Source: Acinetobacter lwoffii (GTDB lineage: Bacteria > Pseudomonadota > Gammaproteobacteria > Pseudomonadales > Moraxellaceae). Taken from it: a stretch of 44,306 nucleotides of DNA. The notes below the pieces were generated by a model. The model was not told the origin of the DNA. It made no database searches and saw nothing but the letters and a program-made list of their open reading frames with translations. Below are positions 36,163-44,306 of this stretch, in pieces. The stretch spans positions 1 through 44,306 of the forward strand of contig NZ_JALJVC010000028.1 in the NCBI RefSeq assembly GCF_022967985.1, read 5' to 3'. How positions within the stretch are numbered: the stretch's first letter is position 1; every line of letters begins with the position of its first letter. A program made the translations under genes and the position numbers.

Positions 36163-37173
36163 TTATGCTTGAATAGACTGTATGAATAAATCACGGTAGG
36201 TACGGCATTGCTCTGCAGTCAATGCAAAGATACCAGTACCACCTTTCTGGAATTGCAACCAGTAGAAATCAACCGAATTGAAGTTTTGGCGCATTGCCCA
36301 TTCTGAGTTACCCACTTCGATCACGATCAGGCCATTCTCAGTCAGATAATCTGCAGCTTGAGCCAGCATTTTACGTACCAGATCCAGACCATCCTGACCT
36401 GCAGCAAGCGCAAGCTCAGGCTCATGATGGAATTCCTCAGGCAAATCCGCCATATCTTCCGCATCGACATACGGCGGATTAGATACGATTAAATCGTATT
36501 GATTTTCGGCTGGAATTTTTTCGAACAAATCCGATTCAAGCAATGCGATCTGATATTGCTTGTCATGATGCTCAGTATTGATTTGCGCAACTTCTAAGGC
36601 TTCTTTGGAAATATCAGTCGCATCCACTTCCGCTTCAGGGAAAGCATAAGCCAAGGCAATCGCGATACAGCCTGAACCGGTACACATATCTAGAATACGT
36701 TGAGGCGTCTTTGGATTCGGGTTTTCCGGCAAGTTATTGACTGCCTCACCCATTTGACCATGTTCACCCAGGCAATACGGGGCAAAACGGTTTTGAATCA
36801 GTTCAGCAATCGGTGAACGAGGGATTAGCACGCGCTCATCAACGTAATAAGGTTTACCGTCGAAGTAAGCCAGGTTCAATAAATATGAAGTTGGTACTTT
36901 TTCATTAATACGGCGTTCCAGCAGACTTAAAAATTCGGCTTTTTCACTTGGTAATAATTTGGCATCTAAAATTTCAGCGTCCGCTTTCCATTCTAGCGAC
37001 AGGGTTTGCAGCACTAGCGCTGAACTTTCAGCAAAATAATCTTCTGTGCCTTGGCCCAAATGTGCATCGTATTGACGTAATGCTGTCACACCAAAACGAA
37101 TAAAATCACGAATGGTGGTTAAATTTTCAGCGGCTTCCTGCATATGTTCAGGGCTAATAGTCGGTCGATCCAC
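36163..37173 (-). CDS. prmB: 50S ribosomal protein L3 N5-glutamine methyltransferase
   Basis: This 336-residue AdoMet methyltransferase methylates the Gln side chain of ribosomal protein L3. Motifs are [23 protein letters not shown] before the catalytic domain, [14 protein letters not shown] for AdoMet near residue 164, and [11 protein letters not shown] with the NPPY motif near residue 231. An extended N-terminus distinguishes it from PrmC. The start is GTG at 37173 with GGAG upstream. It is the first gene of prmB-aroC, an arrangement also common in other gammaproteobacteria. Confidence 0.93.
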   Translation of the reverse strand: MDRPTISPEHMQEAAENLTTIRDFIRFGVTALRQYDAHLGQGTEDYFAESSALVLQTLSLEWKADAEILDAKLLPSEKAEFLSLLERRINEKVPTSYLLNLAYFDGKPYYVDERVLIPRSPIAELIQNRFAPYCLGEHGQMGEAVNNLPENPNPKTPQRILDMCTGSGCIAIALAYAFPEAEVDATDISKEALEVAQINTEHHDKQYQIALLESDLFEKIPAENQYDLIVSNPPYVDAEDMADLPEEFHHEPELALAAGQDGLDLVRKMLAQAADYLTENGLIVIEVGNSEWAMRQNFNSVDFYWLQFQKGGTGIFALTAEQCRTYRDLFIQSIQA

Positions 37174-37377
37174 TTAAGGCGTCTCCAAGGTCATTTTTTT
37201 TAAACGCCTTATGATACCTTGTTTTGCCTGCTTTTATAATGCTAAAGCATGAAAAACACGAATTCTCTACGCCCACAAAAATTATAAAATTCCTGTTTTT
37301 GTGAGCGATCATGATTATAAATGTTTACTTTATTCAGGGATGTTTCTGTTAAATGCCGATGCTAATACTATGATGAT

Positions 37378-37764
37378 TTATCGAAAACCGGACGCATAAG
37401 AACGAGATTGATAAAGATTAGCCTGATCCATGATCAAAGCCAGCATACATTGACCCTGTTGCTGCTTGGCATATTTTCCTGACATTCTAAAGTTACATTG
37501 CTGGGACAGTTTACGCTCCCACAATACATGCTGACTGCGAATGGCGGCGGTCTGGTTCGGATTCAATTTAAGATAAGTTTTATAGTTTTTCTTCAGACGT
37601 TTATTGTGAACTTTCAGCTCTTTTTCCAGGCATTTTTCCGCTTTGGGTGTATTACCATAACTAAAATTCATGCACTGTGTATATTCCTTGGAATACCCAA
37701 CAGCAGCCTGTGTCTGAACCGCAGTACCCACAAAAATTGCAACTAAAAACCATGCAAGACGCAT
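37378..37764 (-). CDS. Secreted LprI/DUF1311-like protein
   Basis: From ATG 37764 (GGGGAAG 4 nt upstream) this is 128 residues with signal peptide MRLAWFLVAIFVGTAVQTQA. The mature part has YTQCMNFSYG, CLEKELKVHNKRLKKNYKTYL, a QHVLWERKLSQQC core and CMLALIMDQANLYQ, the Cys, Trp and helix pattern of the LprI family, some of which inhibit lysozyme. The role here is inferred. The frame extends 16 codons upstream to 37812 without a ribosome binding site. Confidence 0.75.
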   Translation of the reverse strand: MRLAWFLVAIFVGTAVQTQAAVGYSKEYTQCMNFSYGNTPKAEKCLEKELKVHNKRLKKNYKTYLKLNPNQTAAIRSQHVLWERKLSQQCNFRMSGKYAKQQQGQCMLALIMDQANLYQSRSYASGFR

Positions 37765-37903
37765 AACTTCCCCTTGACCGAAACCGGTACAATCCCAATA
37801 AATGTTTAACAATCAATATTGTTTAAATTATCCACTGATATTAACGCAGTCCAGACAAAAATCCTATGCCTTTCTCGGAATGAAAGATTAAACAGTTGCA
37901 CAA

Positions 37904-37933
37904 TTGAAAATTGGCACATGACCCACATATAAT
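37904..37933 (+). promoter_or_regulatory. Predicted sigma-70 promoter for the 37965 gene
   Basis: TTGAAA (37904-37909) and perfect TATAAT (37928-37933) with an 18-nt spacer. Transcription would begin near 37940. An apparent longer ORF starting at TTG 37911 would lie across this promoter, so the ATG at 37965 is the better start. Confidence 0.6.
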
Positions 37934-37964
37934 CCGCATTCAATCTTCAAATGAGCCCAGATCT

Positions 37965-38273
37965 ATGAGCTATAAGCACAATAATCTTATGGCGATGCGC
38001 CAGAATTACTGGAATGACCAAGCCTCCAGTCAGGTGCAGCAAGAAAAGGTTTTTTTGCAGTCGACCTTAGTGCAACATGGCGTATTTACCGATGCGACAT
38101 TGGACGATGCTAAATATCTGTTTTTTGGCTTGCCAAGTATTGTGATTGTAAAAGGCTATGCTTTGGGCTTCATGCATGACAGCGTACAGCGCCTGATTCA
38201 TCAACATATTCAAACAAATAAACAACAGTTACAGCAACGATCTGAATTAAAAATCCAATTTCAAATGGCATAA
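37965..38273 (+). CDS. Small conserved hypothetical protein, 102 residues
   Basis: I do not recognise it. It starts MSYKHNNLMAMRQNYWNDQ and is rich in Gln and His. A moderately hydrophobic stretch YLFFGLPSIVIVKGYALGF (about residues 51-70) may be a buried strand pair and not a membrane helix. It is followed by HDSVQRLIHQHIQTNKQQL, a polar helix. There is no signal peptide and no metal motif. A good promoter precedes it. It is divergent from the LprI-like gene and ends 160 nt before the ABC1 kinase. Confidence 0.7.
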   Translation: MSYKHNNLMAMRQNYWNDQASSQVQQEKVFLQSTLVQHGVFTDATLDDAKYLFFGLPSIVIVKGYALGFMHDSVQRLIHQHIQTNKQQLQQRSELKIQFQMA

Positions 38274-38433
38274 TGCCCCGTCTAAACTGATACAAGTTGG
38301 TGAATAAATGAAAGCTTGCCTAGCTTTTACTATGAATTCAGCAGCTTAAACTTTTTTAATACGTGCAGAAACGCTACTATCCCTTACAATGATTTATTCT
38401 GCTTCATGCTGATGATGAAAGGATCGAGTTTAC

Positions 38434-39810
38434 ATGTCAGATCAGAACGATAAGCTTAAACAACTGAAAACCTCCTCTATGGATCGACGCTTATCGATCG
38501 CAAAGGCATCCTTGCTGGCAGGCACGCGTTGGGCGGCTTCTAGTGCAAGCTCCATGTTCTCAAGTGAAGAAGAAAAAGAAAAAAAACGTAAAAAAGCCAT
38601 GAAAGAACAGGCCGATTATCTGGTAGCAGAAATTGGCAAGCTGAAAGGGTCTATCGTTAAAATTGGCCAGATGATGGCGCTGTATGGTGAGCATTTTCTG
38701 CCAGAAGAAGTCACTCAGGCTCTAAATACCCTGAACAATCAGACGGTGGCATTGGCATGGCCAGCCATCAAGACCCAGTTACAGCAACAGCTTGGTTCAA
38801 AACTGGACGATCTCACCATTGATCATGAACCTTTGGGCACAGCTTCTTTGGCACAGGTACATCGCGCCACCCGAAAATCTGATGGCATGGAACTGGTGTT
38901 AAAAATTCAGTATCCGGGTGTGGCTGAAGCCATTGATTCGGATATGAGCCTGTTTAAAAACATGCTGAAATTGACCCGCATCGTGCCGCAAACCCGCGAA
39001 TTCGACCAGTGGTTCGATGAAGTCCGTGAGATGATGCACCGTGAAGTAAATTATCAGATTGAAGCGGATACCACGCGTCGTTTTGCTGCACGTTTAAAAG
39101 ATGATCCGCGCTATATCGTCCCAACCATTATTAATGAATATTGCTCTGATCGTGTGCTGTGCATGACCTTCGAACGCGGTGTGCCGATCAATAGCCCGGT
39201 GATGTTGTCCCTGCCTCAAGAACGCCGCAACCAGTTAGGTGAAGCCTCTCTAGAAATTGCAGTGCGTGAAATCTTCGAATGGGGCGAGATGCAAACCGAT
39301 CCGAACTTTGGTAACTATCTGGTTCGGCTGGGCAATGGCGCTGATGTGCATGACAAGATCGTTCTGCTCGACTTTGGCGCGATCCGTCAGTTTGACCAGC
39401 GTCTGCTCAGTGTTGCGCGGAACCTGATTCAGGCAGGCTATCATCATGACTCGGATATGATGGTCAAGGCGATGACCGGCTATGAATTTTTTGATTCGAT
39501 TCCGCAAAGCATCAAACCAGATATGGCCAAAGTCTTTTTACTGGCCACTGAAGCGTTTAGTTCACCGCTAAATAATCAAGAATTGCCAGCCGGCATCATG
39601 GATGAACATAATCGCTATGACTGGAAAAAAAGCCAGCTGCATAGCCGTGTGATGCAACAGGCGTCGAGATCTATGGCTTCACGTTATTTCAGTGTTCCAC
39701 CCAAAGAATTTATGTTTATTAGCCGTAAATTTATTGGTGCCTATACTTTTATGACCGTGATTGATGCCAAAACCAATGTGCGTGCGATGATTAAACATCA
39801 TCTCTCTTAA
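38434..39810 (+). CDS. ABC1/AarF/UbiB-family atypical kinase
   Basis: This 458-residue protein has the ABC1 (ADCK/UbiB) features: a basic N-terminus, KGSIVKIGQMMALYG (the KxGQ motif near residue 70), EPLGTASLAQVHRA (the Ala-rich nucleotide loop), VLKIQYPGV (Lys), DPNFGNYLV and LLDFGAIRQF (DFG near residue 313). Such proteins support ubiquinone or lipid metabolism and have atypical ATPase activity. UbiB is longer with C-terminal membrane helices, which are absent here, so this is probably a second ABC1 kinase of the ADCK3 type. AGGA precedes the start. Confidence 0.88.
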   Translation: MSDQNDKLKQLKTSSMDRRLSIAKASLLAGTRWAASSASSMFSSEEEKEKKRKKAMKEQADYLVAEIGKLKGSIVKIGQMMALYGEHFLPEEVTQALNTLNNQTVALAWPAIKTQLQQQLGSKLDDLTIDHEPLGTASLAQVHRATRKSDGMELVLKIQYPGVAEAIDSDMSLFKNMLKLTRIVPQTREFDQWFDEVREMMHREVNYQIEADTTRRFAARLKDDPRYIVPTIINEYCSDRVLCMTFERGVPINSPVMLSLPQERRNQLGEASLEIAVREIFEWGEMQTDPNFGNYLVRLGNGADVHDKIVLLDFGAIRQFDQRLLSVARNLIQAGYHHDSDMMVKAMTGYEFFDSIPQSIKPDMAKVFLLATEAFSSPLNNQELPAGIMDEHNRYDWKKSQLHSRVMQQASRSMASRYFSVPPKEFMFISRKFIGAYTFMTVIDAKTNVRAMIKHHLS

Positions 39811-39830
39811 AATAAAACCTGCATCAAAAA

Positions 39831-39864
39831 GACCCGGATGATTTTGTCATTCGGGTCAATTTTT
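39831..39864 (+). terminator. Intrinsic terminator after the ABC1 kinase
   Basis: GACCCGGATGA (39831-39841) pairs with TCATTCGGGTC (39847-39857), with one G.U pair, followed by AATTTTT. Confidence 0.85.
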
Positions 39865-40047
39865 AGACATATTCGATTTTTTATATTTTTATCTTTCTTT
39901 TATTTTTCATTAATTTATTCCTCCATTTCTTCAATCCCCGAAACCTAAAAATTGTCAATCATTCGTGTCAGGGATGACATGGTTTTATCTCTGAGTGCAT
40001 GTCAGTATTAAAAAAAATAACGTGACAACACCTTTAGGATAATCAGA

Positions 40048-41343
40048 ATGAATAATATGGTGAATAAAGCCCAAGGATTTGGCTTGTCCCTACTGACAAA
40101 AATCGCGGGTAGCGAAGTATTAGATCAATTAAAACTGCGTAAATTTGTAGAAAAATCACTTTATCAAAGTTCAAAAGCAGGATTTAAAACACTGAGTCAA
40201 ATCCAGAAAATCCTAAAATCTGGCCAGAAGATTGAAAAACAGCGTTTGCCCCATCAGTCCAAATCCTTATTTGATCTGAATCTGACTGAAGAACAGCAAA
40301 TGACCTGTAATGCCATGCAGCAATTTGCCCAAGAGGTGCTTTATCCCTTAGCGCATAATGCAGATCAGCATGAATTATTTCCCCATGAACTCTGGCAATA
40401 TAGCACTGATTTAGGTTTGAATTTATATGCCCTGCCTGAAGCATTGGGGGGCGTTGCATCAGAACAGAATATCGTCAGTAATATTTTAATCGCTCAACAT
40501 TTAGCTCAGGGTGATTTCAGTCTGACGGCTGGCTTACTTTCGACTTTTAGTGTCATTAACGCCATTACCCGCTGGGGCTCAGAGCAGATTCAGGCAGAAT
40601 ATCTGGGCGCTTTCGCAGAGAATCCTGAGTTAAAGGCCACCTTTGCAGTACAGGAAAAAACAGCAGCGTTTAACCCGGAGCAACTTAAAACCAAGGCTGT
40701 TGCACATCAGGGACATTATCTAATTCTGGGTGAAAAGACCTTAGTGCTCTTGGGAGAAAGTGCCGATCTGTATCTGGTCAGTGCTGATCTGGATGGCAGA
40801 GCTGAGGTCTTTGTGGTGCAACGCGACAGTACCATCACTGCGAAAAAATCGCCGGCTATGGGTTTAAAGGCCACTGAAACAGTCACGCTAAAATTTGAAA
40901 ACACTCCGGCATATCGTCTGGGTGATGAAGATTTTGATTATCGTGCATTCGTAGATTTGGGCAATTTGATGTGGTGTGCGATGGCGGTGGGCACCTGTGA
41001 AGCAGTCAAAAAATACTGTGTGCAATATGCCAATGAACGTATCGCTTTTGGTGAACCGATTTCCCATCGTCAGAGTGTCGCCTTTATGATTGCCGATATG
41101 GCCATTGAAATTGATGCGATGCAAATGTTGATCTTGAATGCCGCCAGTCTGGCTGAATCCGGTCAAGCTTTCCATCGTGAGGCTTATATAGCGCGTCTGC
41201 TCTGCGCAGAAAAATCCATGAAAATAGGCACCGATGGTGTACAGATTTTAGGTGGTCATGGCTTTACCAAAGAACATCCGGTAGAACGCTGGTATAGAGA
41301 CCTGAGAGCCACTGCCATTCTCCATTCTGGCTTGCATACCTGA
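40048..41343 (+). CDS. Acyl-CoA dehydrogenase subunit lacking the catalytic Glu motif
   Basis: This 431-residue ACAD-fold protein has an N-terminal extension of about 80 residues before the dehydrogenase domain (LTEEQQMTCNAMQQFAQ). It has FAVQEKTAAF where the usual M-T-E loop sits, YANERIAFGEPISHRQSVAFMIADM and QILGGHGFTKEHPVERWYRD. It ends LRATAILHSGLHT, where active enzymes read I-F/Y-E-G-T and go on for about 20 residues, so the catalytic Glu is His here and the C-terminal helix is missing. The next gene, 20 nt on, has an intact motif. A heteromeric pair is likely. AGGA precedes the start. Confidence 0.88.
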   Translation: MNNMVNKAQGFGLSLLTKIAGSEVLDQLKLRKFVEKSLYQSSKAGFKTLSQIQKILKSGQKIEKQRLPHQSKSLFDLNLTEEQQMTCNAMQQFAQEVLYPLAHNADQHELFPHELWQYSTDLGLNLYALPEALGGVASEQNIVSNILIAQHLAQGDFSLTAGLLSTFSVINAITRWGSEQIQAEYLGAFAENPELKATFAVQEKTAAFNPEQLKTKAVAHQGHYLILGEKTLVLLGESADLYLVSADLDGRAEVFVVQRDSTITAKKSPAMGLKATETVTLKFENTPAYRLGDEDFDYRAFVDLGNLMWCAMAVGTCEAVKKYCVQYANERIAFGEPISHRQSVAFMIADMAIEIDAMQMLILNAASLAESGQAFHREAYIARLLCAEKSMKIGTDGVQILGGHGFTKEHPVERWYRDLRATAILHSGLHT

Positions 41344-41363
41344 TCAGAACATAAAGAAGAACA

Positions 41364-42566
41364 ATGATGAATCTACAAACTCCAAAAAAATTTAAGCTTT
41401 TAATTGATCAAGCACATGAAGTTGCCCTCAATGTTTTGCGTCCTATTTCACGTAAATACGACAAGGCTGAACATGCTTATCCGATAGAGCTAGACATGCT
41501 CGCTTCAGTCGTGGATGGCATGAACCAAGGTAGTGAAGGCATGAATGCTGGTGCAGCAGTCAATAAACGTGGCGATGCAGATACGACTAATAAAAATGGT
41601 ATCAATATGTCTACCGCCCTAAGCATTATTGAAATGTGTTATGGCGATACTGGCTTATTACTCTCGATGCCACGCCAAGGATTAGGAAATTCAGCCATTG
41701 CAGCTGTTGCCAATGAGGAGCAATTGCACCGTTTTCATGAAACTTGGGCCGCCATGGCGATTACCGAGTCAGGTTGCGGTTCAGATTCCGCTGCAATTCG
41801 TACCACTGCAACCAAAGATGGTGATGATTATATTCTGAATGGTGAGAAGATTTTTGTAACCTCCGGAGAGCGTGCTGATGCAGTGGTCGTTTGGGCAACT
41901 TTGGATAAAAAACTGGGACGATCGGCAATTAAATCATTTGTGGTGACCAAAGGTACTCCAGGAATGAAGGTTGAACGACTGGAACATAAATTAGGGATTA
42001 AATCATCCGATACTGCCACGATTAGCTTTATCAACTGTCGAGTACCTACAGCAAACTTGCTCGGTCATGCAGAAATCGATGTTGCTAAAGGCTTTGCTGG
42101 CGTAATGGAAACCTTTGATAATACTCGCCCGCTGGTTGCAGCCATGGCGATTGGTTGTGCGAAAGCCTCGCTGGAACGCATCAAGGAGATTTTTAAGGAT
42201 CAACTGGACTCTACTTATGCCACACCGTATTTACAAAGCTCTAATATCGCAGCACAAATCTATCGTATGGAAGCTGAATGGGAAGCATCACGCTTGCTGA
42301 TGCTGAAAGCCGCCTGGATGGCCGATAATCACAAACCAAATTCACGTGAAGCATCTATTGCCAAAGCCAAGGCCGGTCGGATCGGTAATGAAATTACCTT
42401 AAAATGTGTCGAACTTGCGGCAGCCACTGGTTATAACGAAACTGAACTTTTAGAAAAATGGGCGCGTGATTCCAAGATTCTGGATATTTTTGAAGGCACC
42501 CAGCAAATTCAGCAACTGATTATTGCCCGTCGGGAACTAGAAAAATCATCGAGCGAATTAAAATAG
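41364..42566 (+). CDS. Acyl-CoA dehydrogenase with intact catalytic motif
   Basis: This 400-residue flavin enzyme is a complete ACAD: MAITESGCGSDSAAIRTTA, GEKIFVTSGERADAV, TRPLVAAMAIGCAKASLER and WARDSKILDIFEGTQQIQQLI with the catalytic Glu in FEGT near residue 380. It should desaturate acyl-CoA at the alpha-beta bond and pass electrons to ETF. It follows the partner lacking the Glu by 20 nt, and a terminator lies downstream, so the two form a bicistronic unit. Confidence 0.92.
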   Translation: MMNLQTPKKFKLLIDQAHEVALNVLRPISRKYDKAEHAYPIELDMLASVVDGMNQGSEGMNAGAAVNKRGDADTTNKNGINMSTALSIIEMCYGDTGLLLSMPRQGLGNSAIAAVANEEQLHRFHETWAAMAITESGCGSDSAAIRTTATKDGDDYILNGEKIFVTSGERADAVVVWATLDKKLGRSAIKSFVVTKGTPGMKVERLEHKLGIKSSDTATISFINCRVPTANLLGHAEIDVAKGFAGVMETFDNTRPLVAAMAIGCAKASLERIKEIFKDQLDSTYATPYLQSSNIAAQIYRMEAEWEASRLLMLKAAWMADNHKPNSREASIAKAKAGRIGNEITLKCVELAAATGYNETELLEKWARDSKILDIFEGTQQIQQLIIARRELEKSSSELK

Positions 42567-42610
42567 TGATTGCTCATTAAATAGCGAATTAAACTTACAT
42601 GAGTTAATTA

Positions 42611-42659
42611 AACGATGGATTTTTTAAGGATTTAAGGTTATAAAAATTCATCGTTTTTT
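42611..42659 (+). terminator. Long-stem terminator after the ACAD pair
   Basis: AACGATGGATTTTT (42611-42624) pairs with AAAAATTCATCGTT (42642-42655, one G.U pair) with a T6 run. Confidence 0.85.
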
Positions 42660-42679
42660 CAAAATAAAATCAGTTCTAT

Positions 42680-43171
42680 ATGTACTCTATTCGTCCTATT
42701 CAGCCTGAAGATAATACTCAAATTGCAAGCATTATCCGTTCTGTGTCCCAAGAGTTTGGACTGGCAGCAGAATCTGGTTTCGCGGTAGGCGATTCTATTC
42801 TAGATGAGCTATATCAAGTTTATCAGCAACCGGAATCAGCTTACTGGGTTATTGTGGATCAACAAAATAAAATTTACGGTGGTGGTGGAATTGCGCCATT
42901 AAAAGGTAATGCAACTATTTTAGAAATTCAGAAAATGTACTTTTTACCTGAAATTCGTCAGCAAGGTTTTGCCAAAAAAATTTTAGAATTATCCTTTGAA
43001 TTTGCACAGACTCATCAGATTAAGTCAGTCTATCTAGAAACAACTAAAGCGCTTTCGCAAGCGGTGAAACTCTATGAAAAATTAGGTTTTCAGCACCTTG
43101 ATCACCCTGAAGGCAATACCGGACATAGTGAAGCCTGTGAAATCTGGATGCTAAAAAACCTTTCAACTTAG
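42680..43171 (+). CDS. GNAT-family N-acetyltransferase
   Basis: This 163-residue protein has the GNAT order: IRPIQPEDNTQIASIIRSV (helix 1), YWVIVDQQNKIYGGGGIAPL (strands 2-4), ILEIQKMYFLPEIRQQGFAKKILE with RQQGFA for acetyl-CoA binding near residue 97, and AVKLYEKLGFQHLD at the C-terminal end. It moves an acetyl group to an unidentified amine. Terminator upstream, and the transglycosylase gene starts about 125 nt downstream (or 25 nt with the earlier TTG), so it may be a single-gene unit. It is intact, unlike the GNAT at 34460. Confidence 0.88.
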   Translation: MYSIRPIQPEDNTQIASIIRSVSQEFGLAAESGFAVGDSILDELYQVYQQPESAYWVIVDQQNKIYGGGGIAPLKGNATILEIQKMYFLPEIRQQGFAKKILELSFEFAQTHQIKSVYLETTKALSQAVKLYEKLGFQHLDHPEGNTGHSEACEIWMLKNLST

Positions 43172-43295
43172 AGATTTTTTAGTAGATAGATAAAGTTTGT
43201 ACATTAATAAAGTGCTTTCATCAGCAGCGAGCTTGACTCTTGTATATAGGCTGCCTAACATCGAAATACGTTTATTCAGGCATGGAATTCACAGT

Positions 43296-43877
43296 TTGTT
43301 TTTTTCTCATCTATTAAATCCAATTAAATCTAAACGTTCACTATTTAATTCTCATTCTTTTAAATTTTCTTCTATTTTATTGAGCACTTTTCTTTTTGCG
43401 GGTTGCTCATCTTTGGGCGGAGGCTCGGTAGAAAAGCGCGCAGCTAAATTATCTAAAGGCATTCAAACTGCTTACTCCACCCCATCCAGTACAGCTAATC
43501 GTGTTTCACCTTTAATTGTTCAACATGCACAAAATCAAGGTGTAGATCCGCTCCTAGTGGCGGCTGTGATTCATCAGGAATCTACTTATCGTAGCCAAGC
43601 AACTTCGCCAGCAGGTGCGGTAGGCTTGATGCAAGTGATTCCAAGATATTGGCAACAAACCTGCCCAGGTGATTTATACAATGAAAGCAGTAATATCCAA
43701 TGTGGTACATATATTCTTTCTAAATATAATCAATCATCCGGTGACTGGAAGAAAGCGCTTGCCTATTATAATGTAGGTCCGTCAGGTTATGAAAATAATC
43801 GTAAAATGCGTAAACAAGGTAAACGTTATGCCAACCAAGTAAAACAGCATAAAAAAATGCTAAAAGACTCTCTCTAA
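43296..43877 (+). CDS. Lytic transglycosylase lipoprotein (SLT domain)
   Basis: From TTG 43296 it is 193 residues, with basic HLLNPIKSKRSL, hydrophobic FSSILLSTFLFAGC (lipobox FAGC) and an SLT domain: PLIVQHAQNQGVDPLLVAAVIHQES (catalytic Glu), AVGLMQVIPRYW, NIQCGTYILSKYN and AYYNVGPSGYEN. It cleaves peptidoglycan between MurNAc and GlcNAc and is probably an outer-membrane lipoprotein. The same frame is open to another TTG at 43197, which would give 226 residues with a long N-terminal tail; neither start has a strong ribosome binding site. Start therefore uncertain. Confidence 0.85.
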   Translation: MFFSHLLNPIKSKRSLFNSHSFKFSSILLSTFLFAGCSSLGGGSVEKRAAKLSKGIQTAYSTPSSTANRVSPLIVQHAQNQGVDPLLVAAVIHQESTYRSQATSPAGAVGLMQVIPRYWQQTCPGDLYNESSNIQCGTYILSKYNQSSGDWKKALAYYNVGPSGYENNRKMRKQGKRYANQVKQHKKMLKDSL

Positions 43878-43908
43878 TGACTGAATAAAGAGAATTAATT
43901 TAACCATA

Positions 43909-43922
43909 CTTAGGCTATTTTA
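43909..43922 (+). repeat. Copy of CTTAGGCTATTT word
   Basis: An exact 12-base match, extended to CTTAGGCTATTTTA, on the plus strand, 31 nt past the transglycosylase stop. Confidence 0.7.
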
Positions 43923-44042
43923 TTTAATATTTGGTAAATAGTAATCGCTAATTGTGTCCATTAAAGTTTTTACCATGAAAGTATACCTACAACCTATTAA
44001 TCTCAGCCATGATATATATATTCAGCTAAAATAGTCTGCAAT

Positions 44043-44069
44043 AAAAAACCAGCGATTCGCTGGTTTTTT
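44043..44069. terminator. Bidirectional hairpin terminator
   Basis: CCAGCG (44049-44054) pairs with CGCTGG (44058-44063) between A6 and T6 runs, so it could stop transcripts from either side. No gene ends close to it: 166 nt after the transglycosylase and a second stop for rrn. Confidence 0.75.
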
Positions 44070-44230
44070 ATTTTGTAAGGTTTATAAGATCAGCTTGTAA
44101 ACTCTTATAGCGCTAGTTTTACAGAGATCCCAATAGGTCAAACAAATTAACAGGAATTCTCTGTCTCAGAAGAATCTGATCAACTTTGAGATATAGATAT
44201 GTTAAATATCTTATCTAAAATTCCACGCAC

Positions 44231-44266
44231 AAAAAAATCCCCCTCTGCCTTGGCGGAGGGGGATTT
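44231..44266 (-). terminator. rRNA operon terminator
   Basis: A 15-bp stem (AAATCCCCCTCTGCC, 44235-44249, with GGCGGAGGGGGATTT, 44252-44266) and a T7 run on the minus strand, just past the 5S gene. Confidence 0.93.
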
Positions 44267-44277
44267 CGAATAATGAG

Positions 44278-44306
44278 CTGGCGATGACTTACTCTCACAT
44301 GGGTAA
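44278..44306 (-). rRNA. rrf: 5S ribosomal RNA, 3' end only (cut by the window edge)
   Basis: Read on the minus strand the last 29 nt are the 3' end of 5S rRNA: TTACCCATGTGAGAGTAAG and then TCATCGCCAGC, the recognisable 5S segment with the GCCAGC end that pairs with the gene's 5' end. The rest lies beyond the window. The strong terminator just after it supports the end of an rrn operon. Confidence 0.9.

Larger units (their letters stand above)
43878..44230. other. Intergenic region before the rrn terminator
   Basis: About 350 bp without a gene. It contains the last copy of CTTAGGCTATTTTA at 43909, a bidirectional hairpin at 44043-44069, and otherwise AT-rich DNA. Confidence 0.6.

Noticed and set aside
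37911..37964. 18-codon upstream extension of the small unknown gene
   Set aside because: It begins at TTG with no ribosome binding site and lies across a TTGAAA/TATAAT promoter.

Overview
The window looks like chromosomal DNA of an Acinetobacter-type gammaproteobacterium. The reasons are AT-rich spacers, moderately AT-rich genes, an AlkB alkane hydroxylase, many acyl-CoA dehydrogenases (ACADs), a CioAB-type quinol oxidase with its DUF2474 partner, and LpxB. This assignment comes from gene content and recalled protein resemblance, not from a database search. I see no insertion sequence, prophage, integrase, CRISPR array or tRNA. The right edge enters the 3' end of a 5S rRNA gene on the minus strand, so an rrn operon lies just outside.

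Layout. 1-2000: a broken small gene, then a DAHP synthase gene behind a long regulatory leader holding two aromatic-rich leader ORFs and an intrinsic terminator. 2100-9600: glycine-zipper protein, glutathione-dependent formaldehyde dehydrogenase, phospholipase-D-type lipoprotein, small conserved proteins, a UDG-like glycosylase, an SGNH hydrolase and a fatty acid desaturase. 9980-13885: a four-gene operon (ACAD, APH-type kinase, histidine phosphatase-like protein, SDR) facing a LysR regulator across an 18-bp perfect palindrome. 15000-18340: a membrane-anchored nuclease and the cioA-cioB-DUF2474 operon. 18590-25530: MarR plus MFS exporter, GlxA-type regulator divergent from an ACAD, and alkB divergent from an AraC regulator. 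25536-32600: lpxB, TauE/SafE permease, a second DAHP synthase, a PTP-like protein, ispF, an LprI-like protein, and a DadA-type oxidoreductase under a tandem glycine riboswitch. 32900-38270: AEC permease, an Imm44-like orphan, a GNAT gene broken by one stop codon, prmB-aroC and small proteins. 38430-44306: ABC1 kinase, a pair of ACADs, a GNAT, a lipoprotein transglycosylase and the rrn terminator.

Two themes recur. One is lipid and hydrocarbon catabolism: alkB, a desaturase, four ACAD genes, an ACAD10/11-like kinase-dehydrogenase operon, and local regulators with visible operator-like palindromes. The other is the entry and exit of the shikimate pathway: two DAHP synthases plus aroC. The strongest regulatory find is the leader of the first DAHP synthase, which has the parts of a ribosome-mediated attenuator followed by a second, unusual Phe/Tyr-rich ORF. 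The most striking unexplained sequence is a 12-13 base word, CTTAGGCTATTT(T), present five times between genes (one copy overlapping a stop codon), always in the same orientation.
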